Assembly: GCA_910583895.1 (NCBI GenBank)
Contig: CAJTYJ010000001.1
Coordinates: 62,001 to 126,000, forward strand
Direction of reading: 5' to 3'
Length of the DNA: 64,000 bases
DNA from: an uncultured Lachnospiraceae bacterium
GTDB lineage: Bacteria; Bacillota; Clostridia; Lachnospirales; Lachnospiraceae
The position numbers and the translations under genes are program-made. Positions 16,305 through 25,144 of the stretch are shown piece by piece. The notes beneath the pieces were generated by a model. It was not told the origin of the DNA. It did no database searches and saw only the letters and a list, made by a program, of their open reading frames with translations. Every line of letters starts with the position of its first letter. Position 1 is the stretch's first letter.

Positions 16305-17615
16305 ATGAATGACCAAAAAGACCATTATATCACCCTGTTTCAGGGCGCGCTGCTGACGCTCAATTTTGCGGCTGTGGCACTTTTGTGCGTGTTTATCCAT
16401 GTGACGACCGGAAAGATACTTGCTCGCTATGACGCCAGAGCATTTCTGGACGGCGTGGCGACGATCCCGGCGAATCCGGGCAATAATCTGAAGATATGCC
16501 TGTTTCTCATGGGGATTCTGGTGCTGACTTTTCTGCTCCGGCAGTTTATGAAGGAGCTGCAGAACCGCTGGATCGTGGTGACGCTGATCCTGGATATGGC
16601 GGTATGCGGCGGGGTGATCTTTCAGCTGGACTTCAATTACAACGGACTGCTTCTGCTGGTGTTTGCCAATGTGATTGCCTTTGTAAAGGACGGAAAGCTG
16701 AAGCTCTTCTTTGTGGCTCTGGCCATCGGCGGGTATCTGGTGGCGGACTATGAACTTCTGTCCATCTACATGCCCTTATATAACATTGATGATTACATCC
16801 GGTATTACAGCTCCAGCACCCAGCAGTATCTGTTCAGCGTCTACAACGTCATGATCTCTTTGAACATCATCCTTTTTATCGTCTACTGCGTCTATGTGAT
16901 CAATGCCCAGAGGGGAACCATTGAAGAAGTAAACCAGCTTTACCATGAGCTGCAGACGGCCAATGAACAGTTAAAAGAGTACGCGGATATGAGTGAGCGC
17001 ATGGCCCAGACCAGGGAGCGGAACCGGCTGGCAAGGGAGATTCACGATACGCTGGGGCATACGCTGACGGGGATTGCGACAGGACTGGACGCCTGTCTGG
17101 CTTTGATTGAGATCTCGCCGGAGCAGACGAAAAAGCAGCTTCTGCTTTTGTCCAAGGTAAGCCGGGAGGGGATCAAGGACATCCGGCGTTCCGTCAACGA
17201 ACTGCGCCCCGACGCGCTGGAACGCCTGAGTCTGGAGGTGGCCATCCGCAAGATGGTGACGGACATGAGCGACGTGTCGGATGTACGGATTTATTTTGAA
17301 ACCGATGAAAAGCACCTGAAATTCGATGAAGATGAGGAGAACGCTATTTACCGGGTCATTCAGGAGGGGATCACCAATGCGGTCCGGCACGGGAGAGCCC
17401 GGTCTGTCTGGATCACCCTGAAGAGAATCAACGGAGAGATCCTTTTGACAATCCGGGACGACGGCGTCGGGTGCAAAGAGATGAAGCATGGATTTGGAAC
17501 CAAACATATGAAAGAGCGGATCGAGATGCTGCGCGGGACCGTCGCTTTTGACGGACAGCACGGCTTTACCGTGACCGCCCGTATACCGATTCGGTGGGGA
17601 GAGACCTATGATTAA
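16305..17615 (+). CDS. Sensor histidine kinase, NarL-partner (HisKA_3) type
   Basis: The 436-residue protein begins with about six transmembrane segments (residues 10-210) and only short outside loops. It continues with a dimerisation domain holding the phospho-accepting His247 (REIHDTLGH) and an ATPase domain with the N-box EGITNAVRHG and G-box RDDGVG. Because it lacks a large extracellular sensor, the upstream binding lipoprotein is its likely ligand receptor. The gene overlaps the response regulator by eight bases. Confidence 0.92.
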   Translation: MNDQKDHYITLFQGALLTLNFAAVALLCVFIHVTTGKILARYDARAFLDGVATIPANPGNNLKICLFLMGILVLTFLLRQFMKELQNRWIVVTLILDMAVCGGVIFQLDFNYNGLLLLVFANVIAFVKDGKLKLFFVALAIGGYLVADYELLSIYMPLYNIDDYIRYYSSSTQQYLFSVYNVMISLNIILFIVYCVYVINAQRGTIEEVNQLYHELQTANEQLKEYADMSERMAQTRERNRLAREIHDTLGHTLTGIATGLDACLALIEISPEQTKKQLLLLSKVSREGIKDIRRSVNELRPDALERLSLEVAIRKMVTDMSDVSDVRIYFETDEKHLKFDEDEENAIYRVIQEGITNAVRHGRARSVWITLKRINGEILLTIRDDGVGCKEMKHGFGTKHMKERIEMLRGTVAFDGQHGFTVTARIPIRWGETYD

Positions 17616-18285
17616 AGTATTGATTGCAGACGATCAGGAGCTGATTCGTCAGAGTCTTCAGATCGTACTGAACAGCAAGGAGGGCATCGAGGTATCCGAT
17701 GTGGCGTCTGACGGACAGGAAGTGATCCAGTGTATCCGCCGGCAGAAGCCGGACGTGATTCTGATGGATATCCGGATGCCCAAGATGGACGGCGTGCAGT
17801 GCACCCAGATCATCAAAGAGAATTATCCGGAGGTTAAGATCATCATCCTGACCACATTTGATGATGATGAATATGTGTACAATGCCCTGAAGTTCGGGGC
17901 CAGCGGCTACCTGCTGAAGGGAGTGTCCATGGAGGAACTGGAAAATGCCATCCGCACCGTCTACAGCGGGCGGGCCATGATCAACCCGGATATCGCCACA
18001 AAGGTGCTGAAGCTCTTTTCGCAGATGGCCCAGGCGGATTATACGATCCAGGTGGGCAACAAAGGCATGGAGGAGCTGACCAGGACCGAGTGGAAGATCA
18101 TCGCTCAGGTGGAGACCGGCGCCGCCAACAAGGAGATCGCCGAAGCGCTGAAGCTTTCGGACGGAACGGTGAGAAATTATCTGAGCACGATCCTGAATAA
18201 GCTGGATCTCAGAGACCGGACTCAGCTTGCGATCTGGGCGGTGCAGACCAATGCGGCCAAGCATGTAAGAGACGAAGAATCATGA
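17608..18285 (+). CDS. NarL/FixJ family response regulator
   Basis: The 225-residue protein has a receiver domain with the acidic pair Asp8/Asp9, phosphorylation site Asp54 (LMDIRMP) and the KG lysine after LL. A C-terminal LuxR-type helix-turn-helix follows (NKEIAEALKLSDGTVRNYLSTILNKL). It is the partner of the preceding kinase and may control the sugar transporter and the neighbouring ABC genes. The target site cannot be identified from one window. Confidence 0.93.
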   Translation: MIKVLIADDQELIRQSLQIVLNSKEGIEVSDVASDGQEVIQCIRRQKPDVILMDIRMPKMDGVQCTQIIKENYPEVKIIILTTFDDDEYVYNALKFGASGYLLKGVSMEELENAIRTVYSGRAMINPDIATKVLKLFSQMAQADYTIQVGNKGMEELTRTEWKIIAQVETGAANKEIAEALKLSDGTVRNYLSTILNKLDLRDRTQLAIWAVQTNAAKHVRDEES

Positions 18286-19625
18286 ACAGATGGTACAGGC
18301 GAATCCGGTTCAAATCCGTGCCGCGCGTTTTCTGGGCGGTTTTAACAATGCTTCTTTTTCTTTTGCTGACAGTTGTTTTTGCCGGATATAAAAAAAATCA
18401 GGAGATCGTGCTGGAGTTTGGAATGTTTACCGGGAGCAACTGGGACGTGGCCAATGCCAACAGCTTTGTCATCATCGACCAGGCCATCGACCGGTTTGAA
18501 CAGGAACATCCGGGCGTGCGGATCCACTATTACAGCGGCGTGATCAAGGACGACTATTCCGAATGGCTGTCCAGGAAGCTGCTGGCCGGGGAGGAGCCGG
18601 ATGTCTTCATGGTGCTGAGTAATGATTTCAACCAGTTTTCCTCCCTGGGCGTGATGAAGAATCTGGACGACCTGATCCGGAAAGATCCGGATTTTGACCA
18701 GGAGCAGTATTTTTCCAGCGCTTTTCGGACGGGTCAGTACGGCGGGGCCCAGTACGCCCTGCCCTACGAGGTGATGCCCACGCTGATGTTCGTCAACAAG
18801 ACCCTTCTGACCAGGGAAGGGATCGAGATGCCGGATCAGGACTGGACCTGGGAGGATCTGTATGAGATCTGCCAAAAGGTGACCAAGGATACCGATGGGG
18901 ATGGGGCCCTTGATTACTTCGGGATCTATAATTTTGACTGGATGGACGCCGTGTGTTCCAACGGCGGGGAGATCTTCAAGTCCGACGGTTCCGCCTGCTA
19001 TTTTACCGATGACCGGATCGTCGAATCGGTCAAGTATATCCGGCAGCTGAACGAACTGAACCAGGGCCAGAAGGTGGTGCAGGAGGACTTTAACGGGGGA
19101 CGGGTGGCGTTTATGCCTCTGACCTTTGCGGAGTACCGGACTTACAAGACCTATCCTTACAAGATCCGGCGGTATGCGAACTTTCAGTGGGACTGCATTA
19201 CCATGCCGGCGGGAAATCAGGGGGAGAATCTCTCCCAGGTGGATACGCTTCTGATGGGGATCAGTGCCAACACCAGGAAGGAAAAGCTGGCCTGGGAATT
19301 TTTAAAGCTTTTGACCTATGATGAAAAATTTCAGACCGATATTTTCCGGTACTCCCAGGGCGCTTCCGTGCTGAAGGCGGTGACCCAGTCCCGGGAGATG
19401 GAGAATATCCTTCAGGAAGACATGGAAAAAGGAGATACGGTCATCAGCGGAAATCTGCTTGGGCGGGTCATCGAGGAGGGACATATTGAGCCGCAGTTCA
19501 AGAGGTACGAGCAGGCCCTGTCCCTTGCGGACAGCGAGATCAACAACATTCTGGAAAATGAAAAATCCATTGACAGCAGCCTGAAAATCCTGCAGAGAAC
19601 CGTCAACAGTTATCTGCAGCAGTGA
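18282..19625 (+). CDS. Membrane-anchored extracellular solute-binding protein (family 1)
   Basis: The 447-residue protein has an N-terminal transmembrane segment (about 17-37) with no lipobox cysteine, then a family-1 (maltose-type) binding fold with FEQEHPGV near the start and the central LPYEVMPTLMFVNKTLL and WTWEDLYE segments. It overlaps the response-regulator gene by four bases (ATGA), so it is part of the sensory operon rather than an ordinary importer. It may be a second ligand input or a modulator of the kinase. An importer role is less likely because no MalF/MalG-type permease is nearby. Confidence 0.85.
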   Translation: MNRWYRRIRFKSVPRVFWAVLTMLLFLLLTVVFAGYKKNQEIVLEFGMFTGSNWDVANANSFVIIDQAIDRFEQEHPGVRIHYYSGVIKDDYSEWLSRKLLAGEEPDVFMVLSNDFNQFSSLGVMKNLDDLIRKDPDFDQEQYFSSAFRTGQYGGAQYALPYEVMPTLMFVNKTLLTREGIEMPDQDWTWEDLYEICQKVTKDTDGDGALDYFGIYNFDWMDAVCSNGGEIFKSDGSACYFTDDRIVESVKYIRQLNELNQGQKVVQEDFNGGRVAFMPLTFAEYRTYKTYPYKIRRYANFQWDCITMPAGNQGENLSQVDTLLMGISANTRKEKLAWEFLKLLTYDEKFQTDIFRYSQGASVLKAVTQSREMENILQEDMEKGDTVISGNLLGRVIEEGHIEPQFKRYEQALSLADSEINNILENEKSIDSSLKILQRTVNSYLQQ

Positions 19626-19660
19626 TACGGGCCGCTGCCAGGACTTACGGGGGAGGTATT

Positions 19661-22543
19661 ATGAATATTTTCAGAAGAGCCGGTCTCTATCTGATCAGAA
19701 AAAAGGTGAGGAGCGTCCTGTTATTTCTCATTCTTCTGTCTATGGGAGTATTTATGTTAACCGGATTTTCCATCCGTCAAAGCGCCGGCCGGGCGGCGGA
19801 AGATATGCGCAGAAGCATTTCGACCGGTCTGAACATCGAGATGCTTTCGCTTCCCGGAGACGAGATCTATGACTTGAGTTATAACGAAGAGGGAGATCTG
19901 GTCCGCAGTCTGAAGATTCCGTTGATTACGGAGTCGGTGGCGGAGGAACTGGCGTCCATAGATGGGGTCAGCGGGTATTACAGCGAGATGGGAGCGGAGA
20001 TGCTGTACACAGGGCTTCAGGTGCATCCGGGAGGCTTTGCCCTGTCCATGGAACAAAGCAGGGAGAGCCAGGAGCGCATACCGGAGGAGATGCAGGAATC
20101 CAACCGGCGCCAGGCTGCATCCAATGATTTTCGGATCGTGCAGGAGAGCGAGTATTATCCGTATTTTCGAAACGGAGCCATGGAGCTTTCGGAAGGAAGG
20201 CATCTTCACAGGGAAGATTCCGGAAAAATCCTGATTTCCGAAGAGCTTGCCCTGAGAAATAACCTTTCCGTCGGTGATTTTATAGAGGGGCAGAACTTTG
20301 ACCTGATGTCCGGAGAACTCTACGGAGAGGTCTATCGGGCCGAGATCGCGGGCATTTTCCGCATCAATTTTGAGCAGCAGCTTTCGGACTGGATCGCGGA
20401 ACCCAATATTCTTGCCAATACCGTGTTCGCTCCTTTTGAGCTTCGGCACTGGGGACAGGTGCAGTACAACACGTTTTACGGAGGGAATGTACTTGCCCTG
20501 GAGGAAGACCGGCTTCTTGGCAGCATCACCATATATGTGGATGATCCGGATGATCTCGGCAGGGTTATGGAAGAGATCAAAGGAAATGAGCATGTGGACT
20601 GGAGCTGCTACTCCATCAGCCGCTATGATAAAGACTACAGGGCTGCCGCAAAGCCTCTTCTCACCATGGTGCTGCTCGCCACTTTGCTGGTGGTGATCAT
20701 GATGGCCGGTGCACTTGTGATCCTGTCGCTGGTTCTGGCCATGTGGATGCATAGCCGGAGACAGGAGATGAATCTCCTTCGTTCCCTTGGAATCCGTGAG
20801 CGGACGATCCTGGCCCAGTTTTTGCTGGAAACCAGCATGATTGTGTTACCGGCTTTTCTGCTGGCCTTTGTTCTGGCCGGTCCCGCCGCGCGGATCGTCG
20901 GTGATGCATGGACCGAATTTACGAATCCCTCCGTCGACGCGGCGGCTTTTGAGGCGGCCTATGAGATCGAGACGGGCGTTACCTATATTGACCGCGCGCC
21001 GGTGAGGCAGGAACCGCTCTCTTATGCGCTCACGTTTTGGGAAAGCGTTCTGACTTTTCTGGCCATGATGGCGGTGGCCTTAGGTACGGTGTTCGTTACC
21101 TTTATGAGGCTCGGGGGAGAGCGCCTGCGTCTTTCCGCCGCCAGCGTCCGGCGCCGGAGATTTGGAAAAACCTTCACCGGACCGATCCATGCGCGCCACA
21201 GAGCCTGGCTGTATGTGACGCGGAAGACCGGCAAAAGCGCCCTGCTTCTTGTCACCCTGTCCGTCATGGTGACGCTGCTTCTGTTAGGCACATCGATATG
21301 CCTTGCGTCCGGGCGGTCGGCCGCACAGCTTCGGGAGCGCATCGGCGGCTATTTTCGCATTACCCCGGATTATGGCAGGCCGGATGCAGAGAATCAGATC
21401 GATCTGGAACTGCCGGACCGTATCATGGAGATCGGCGGAATCAAAGCGTTCAGCGCTTTGGATATCTGTTATATGGACACTTCTGAATTTGCAATCAGGC
21501 CCGGCAAATTTTCCGCGGAAGGGGACGAAAAGGCGCACCAGACCAGAGTGCTGGGGAACACGGACACCAGTCTTCACGAATATTTTTCACTGGGCATTCT
21601 GGAACTTACCCAGGGGCGCCATGTGAAGGAGGCGGATACAGGAAAAGCGCTGATCTCGGAAGAACTGGCAAAGCTGAATCAGATTACGCTGGGGGACCAT
21701 CTGACCTTGCGTCTGCCAAAAGCGGAGGCCGAAGGCGCGTCGGAAGAATCCTATGACCTGGAGATCATCGGGTTGTTTGAGGAAGTGCAGAAGACGCCGG
21801 TTTCCGGACAGACACCGGAATATGATATTCCGTCGAATTTTATTTTTACAGATATTGCTTCAACCCGGCAGATGGTGCAGGCCATGAGGCCGGAGCGGGG
21901 GAAAGTCTATACCGGCGGAGCGATCTTTTTTGTGAAGGATCCGGAAAAGATCGGTCAGGTGGTTCAAACGATCGAGGAGGCGGAACTTTTTGATCCGGAG
22001 TATACAAAGATCACGGTAAATAATGCTGCGTATCAAAACAGCATGGAACCGCTGACAAGGCTTGGCGGTCTGTCGCTTTTGATGCTCGTTCTGACTGTGA
22101 TTACAGGTCTTACGGTGCTTACATTGATTCTGATTTTGCGGGAGCGGGACCGCATCTATGAGGCGGGGATTCTGATGTCGTTTGGAATTTCCCGGAGAAA
22201 TATCTGGTGGCAGCATTTTCTGGAATGCACATTTGTCTTTTTTGCGGCTTTTTGCATCTCAGCAGGAATTCTGCTGGCTGCCGAGCAGAGAGCGGGGGAC
22301 TGGCTCTACAGCCAGATTGCCGAAGAGACCGAAGCGAAGGAGTTTACCGAAGATCTGGTTGCAGAGGGAGCTGTGAACGCAGATCTGATCAACCGTGATT
22401 TTTCCTTTGATGCAAGAATGCGGCCCGGAGTGCTTGGATCGGCTGCGCTTGTGGGAATTTTGGTAATCGGGCTGTCCACGGGCACTGCCTTTTGGGCCGT
22501 CGCCCGCCGCAGACCAAAGGAACTGCTGGCGATGATCGAATAA
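19661..22543 (+). CDS. Large FtsX-family ABC transporter permease
   Basis: The 960-residue protein holds two copies of an FtsX/MacB layout. Each has a membrane-proximal extracellular domain (about 45-330 and 555-790) followed by FtsX transmembrane segments (about 340-500 and 805-950), with a single N-terminal membrane helix first. This architecture belongs to exporters or mechanotransmission systems for peptides, lipids or antibiotics. The ATG at 19661 has GGGGGAGG four bases upstream; an in-frame start at 19622 has no site. It lies 35 bases after the sensory module, with its ATPase downstream, so the two-component system may regulate it. Confidence 0.86.
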   Translation: MNIFRRAGLYLIRKKVRSVLLFLILLSMGVFMLTGFSIRQSAGRAAEDMRRSISTGLNIEMLSLPGDEIYDLSYNEEGDLVRSLKIPLITESVAEELASIDGVSGYYSEMGAEMLYTGLQVHPGGFALSMEQSRESQERIPEEMQESNRRQAASNDFRIVQESEYYPYFRNGAMELSEGRHLHREDSGKILISEELALRNNLSVGDFIEGQNFDLMSGELYGEVYRAEIAGIFRINFEQQLSDWIAEPNILANTVFAPFELRHWGQVQYNTFYGGNVLALEEDRLLGSITIYVDDPDDLGRVMEEIKGNEHVDWSCYSISRYDKDYRAAAKPLLTMVLLATLLVVIMMAGALVILSLVLAMWMHSRRQEMNLLRSLGIRERTILAQFLLETSMIVLPAFLLAFVLAGPAARIVGDAWTEFTNPSVDAAAFEAAYEIETGVTYIDRAPVRQEPLSYALTFWESVLTFLAMMAVALGTVFVTFMRLGGERLRLSAASVRRRRFGKTFTGPIHARHRAWLYVTRKTGKSALLLVTLSVMVTLLLLGTSICLASGRSAAQLRERIGGYFRITPDYGRPDAENQIDLELPDRIMEIGGIKAFSALDICYMDTSEFAIRPGKFSAEGDEKAHQTRVLGNTDTSLHEYFSLGILELTQGRHVKEADTGKALISEELAKLNQITLGDHLTLRLPKAEAEGASEESYDLEIIGLFEEVQKTPVSGQTPEYDIPSNFIFTDIASTRQMVQAMRPERGKVYTGGAIFFVKDPEKIGQVVQTIEEAELFDPEYTKITVNNAAYQNSMEPLTRLGGLSLLMLVLTVITGLTVLTLILILRERDRIYEAGILMSFGISRRNIWWQHFLECTFVFFAAFCISAGILLAAEQRAGDWLYSQIAEETEAKEFTEDLVAEGAVNADLINRDFSFDARMRPGVLGSAALVGILVIGLSTGTAFWAVARRRPKELLAMIE

Positions 22544-22549
22544 ATCAGG

Positions 22550-22653
22550 AAAACAGCATCTGCCTGAAAGAAGCCCCGGAAGGATTTTACGGAAAGAAGT
22601 GAAGGAAAATGCTTCCAGACGCCGGGGCGGAGAGAGGGCAGATGCGGAACTGA
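22550..22653 (+). repeat. Family-1 leader element before the ABC ATPase gene
   Basis: AAAACAGC at 22550 opens a stem GCATCTGCC (22556-22564) with GGCAGATGC (22637-22645), then GCGGAACT. An inner stem GCCCCGG (22573-22579) pairs with CCGGGGC (22622-22628). The inner sequence CGGAAGGATTTTACGGAA is shared with the element at 31729. The ribosome binding site AGGAGG follows within 10 bases. Confidence 0.82.
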
Positions 22654-22668
22654 AATCAGGAGGAAACC

Positions 22669-23301
22669 ATGGGCGTATTGGAATTTTGTCATGTTTCTTA
22701 TTATTATGAGAAAGACCGAATGATCCTTAAGGATCTTCAGGAGACGTTTGAGCGGGGAAAGATCTATGTGATTCTCGGTCCGTCGGGCTGTGGAAAGACG
22801 ACAGTCCTGTCGCTTCTTGGAGGGCTGGATGTACCAAAACAGGGAGCAGTTCTTTTTGAGGGCGAGGACATTCAGAAAAAGGGGCTGGAGGATCACAGAC
22901 GCAGCAGCATTTCTTTTGTCTTTCAAAATTATAACCTCATTGACTATATGACGCCGGAGGAAAATGTAAAACTTACCGCCGCGAAGGACGCCGTTTTGTT
23001 TCTGGAAAAGGTGGGGCTTACGAAAGAAGAATGCAGAAGAAACGTGCGGATGCTGTCGGGAGGGCAGCAGCAGCGCGTGGCGATCGCAAGGGCCCTGGCA
23101 TCCGACAATCCGGTGATTCTGGCGGATGAGCCGACCGGAAATCTGGATGAAGATACGGCCATGGAGATTATGGCGCTTTTTCGCGAGGCGGCAAAGGTGT
23201 ATCACAAATGCGTGATCATCGTCTCTCATTCCAGTGAAGTGGCAAAACAGGCGGACACGGTGCTGGTACTGAAACAGGGGAGGCTAAAGTGTCTTTCCTG
23301 A
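22669..23301 (+). CDS. ABC transporter ATP-binding protein (MacB/LolD type)
   Basis: The 210-residue ATPase has Walker A GPSGCGKTT, Q-loop FVFQNY, signature LSGGQQQRVAIARA, Walker B VILADEPTGNLD and an H-loop histidine (IVSHSS). It pairs with the FtsX-type permease directly upstream. Translation is preceded by a family-1 leader hairpin and a strong AGGAGG site, so ATPase dosage may be tuned separately from the permease. Confidence 0.92.
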   Translation: MGVLEFCHVSYYYEKDRMILKDLQETFERGKIYVILGPSGCGKTTVLSLLGGLDVPKQGAVLFEGEDIQKKGLEDHRRSSISFVFQNYNLIDYMTPEENVKLTAAKDAVLFLEKVGLTKEECRRNVRMLSGGQQQRVAIARALASDNPVILADEPTGNLDEDTAMEIMALFREAAKVYHKCVIIVSHSSEVAKQADTVLVLKQGRLKCLS

Positions 23302-23312
23302 CAAACTTTTAC

Positions 23313-23341
23313 TTTTCTTATGGAAGAAACTGTAATATAAT
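23313..23341 (+). promoter_or_regulatory. Possible promoter of the AI-2E family gene
   Basis: A perfect -10 (TATAAT, 23336-23341) is preceded at 17 bases by the poor -35 TTTTCT. The leader would be about 80 bases. Confidence 0.35.
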
Positions 23342-23425
23342 GTGATTGCAGAGGCAAAAGTATATCTTTTGGCCGTCGGGCAATACTCCTAATGGAAAAT
23401 TTTACAGAAGAATGAGGCGAAATCA

Positions 23426-24688
23426 ATGGAAGAAAACTGGAAGGACTATTATCACAAAGGATTAGCTGTATTTTTTACAGTGGCTATGTGTATCTTGTTC
23501 TTTTTTCTGCTCTTTCGCTTTGACCGTATACAGGCGCATGTGAGAACGATCATGAGGATTTTGCGTCCCTTTGCATTCGGGGCGGTGATCGCATATCTGC
23601 TCTCGCCGGTCTGCAACTGGTTTGAGCGCCGTATGGCAGAGCTTTTTGAACTTGAGAAAAAGCCGGAAGCGACAGCACAGAAGCTAAAAAGGCTGCTTTC
23701 AGGCGTAAGTATTTTTTTCAGCTTGTTTTTATTCTGCTTTGTGATCTATGTGCTGGTGTCGATGGTGGTGTCGCAGGTGTTCAGCAGTATTCAGATGCTG
23801 GTGACTGCCATGCCGGGCTATATCCTGACCACCACCGAATGGATGGAAAAGCTGGTAAAGGAAGACGCTTTTCTGATCAACTATGTGGAGCAGTATTCCG
23901 AGCAGATTCTGAATGGAGTGCAGGATTTTGCCAAAACACAGCTTCTTCCGAATATCAATAATATTATCAGCGGAGGCTCGATCAGTGTTCTGACGCTTCT
24001 GATGACGGCAAAGGACCTGGTGATCGGACTGATTGTTGCCGTGTACTTTATGAACAGCCGGAAGATTTTTGCCCGCCAGGCAAAGCAGGTGGTCTATGCA
24101 CTTTTTCCGCCAAAAGAGCATCTGAAAGAGGACCAGATGCAGACAGCAGACTGGATTCTGAAAGAGGCAGATATCATCAACGATTATCTGGGGGGATTCA
24201 TCAAAGGAAAGCTTCTGGATTCCCTGATCATCGGACTGATCTGCATGATATTCACCAGTATTGTGGATATGCCTTATGCTGTACTGGTCAGTGTGATCAT
24301 TGGAGTGACGAACATCATCCCCTTTTTCGGGCCCTTTATCGGAGCGATTCCGACAGCCGTTCTGATTCTGATGGTGGATCCGGTGAAGTGTATTTATTTT
24401 ATTATCTTTATCCTGATCCTGCAGCAGTTTGACGGCAATATCCTGGGACCAAAGATTCTGGGCAACACCACCCATCTAAGCAGTTTCTGGGTACTTTTTG
24501 CGATTCTGCTCTTCGGAGGAGTGTTCGGGATCGTCGGGATGGTCATCGGAGTCCCGGTCTTTGCCTTCTTCTATCAGCTTGCAAGAGAGTGGGTGCTGAA
24601 CCGGCTGAAAAAGCAGAACATAAAAAAAGAAGCCGCGGCTGTTGCGGCAGAAGAATCAATTTCGTTCCAAAAGGGAGCTGGCAGATGA
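23426..24688 (+). CDS. AI-2E family transporter
   Basis: The 420-residue membrane protein matches the AI-2E (UPF0118/PerM) family: two N-terminal membrane helices, a central soluble loop (about 75-200) and a C-terminal set of helices with the conserved segment GVTNIIPFFGPFIGAIP. Members are linked to autoinducer-2 export or to ion/proton exchange; the substrate here is unknown. It stands alone, with a shared terminator between it and the convergent pyrI. Confidence 0.88.
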   Translation: MEENWKDYYHKGLAVFFTVAMCILFFFLLFRFDRIQAHVRTIMRILRPFAFGAVIAYLLSPVCNWFERRMAELFELEKKPEATAQKLKRLLSGVSIFFSLFLFCFVIYVLVSMVVSQVFSSIQMLVTAMPGYILTTTEWMEKLVKEDAFLINYVEQYSEQILNGVQDFAKTQLLPNINNIISGGSISVLTLLMTAKDLVIGLIVAVYFMNSRKIFARQAKQVVYALFPPKEHLKEDQMQTADWILKEADIINDYLGGFIKGKLLDSLIIGLICMIFTSIVDMPYAVLVSVIIGVTNIIPFFGPFIGAIPTAVLILMVDPVKCIYFIIFILILQQFDGNILGPKILGNTTHLSSFWVLFAILLFGGVFGIVGMVIGVPVFAFFYQLAREWVLNRLKKQNIKKEAAAVAAEESISFQKGAGR

Positions 24689-24704
24689 TGCAGCTCCCTT
24701 TTAA
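24671..24704. terminator. Bidirectional terminator between the AI-2E gene and pyrI
   Basis: AAGGGAGCTG (24671-24680) pairs with CAGCTCCCTT (24691-24700). T-runs follow on the plus side (TTTT), and AAAA precedes on the minus side. It overlaps the 3' end of the AI-2E gene. Confidence 0.88.
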
Positions 24705-24709
24705 AATCT

Positions 24710-25144
24710 TTATTTTTTCTTGCGGCGGTACTTTTCCTCGCAGTACTTGCAGCGGTAGATCTCCTTTTTCGGATCCGTCAGGACAAAGATATGATCCAGT
24801 TCCTGTTCGATGGAGGTGATGCAGCGGGGGTTGCAGCATCTGGCGACATTTTTGATCTCTTTTGGCAGAGACAGCCGCTTTTTCTCCACGATGCGGTCAT
24901 CCTGGATGATGTTCACGGTAATGTTGTGATCGATGAATCCAAGGGCATTCAGATCAATCTCATCGATGGAACATTCGATCTTGATGATGTCTTTTTTTCC
25001 CATCTTGTTGCTTTTGGCATTCTTGATGATGGCGACGCAGCAGTCGAATTTGTCCAGATTCAGATACTGGTAGATCTCCATGCTTCTGCCTGCTTCAATG
25101 TGGTCCAGTACAAAGCCTTCATGTAATCCGCCGATATTTAACAT
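24710..25144 (-). CDS. pyrI: Aspartate carbamoyltransferase regulatory chain
   Basis: The 144-residue protein is the allosteric subunit that binds nucleotides and a structural zinc. The C-terminal zinc ligands are visible as CCNPRC and CKYC. The N-terminal nucleotide-binding domain includes the region LHEGFVLDHIEAGRS. It overlaps pyrB by seven bases, with GGAGG in the end of pyrB, so the two are translated together. The presence of pyrI suggests feedback control of the enzyme by CTP or related nucleotides. Confidence 0.95.
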   Translation of the reverse strand: MLNIGGLHEGFVLDHIEAGRSMEIYQYLNLDKFDCCVAIIKNAKSNKMGKKDIIKIECSIDEIDLNALGFIDHNITVNIIQDDRIVEKKRLSLPKEIKNVARCCNPRCITSIEQELDHIFVLTDPKKEIYRCKYCEEKYRRKKK

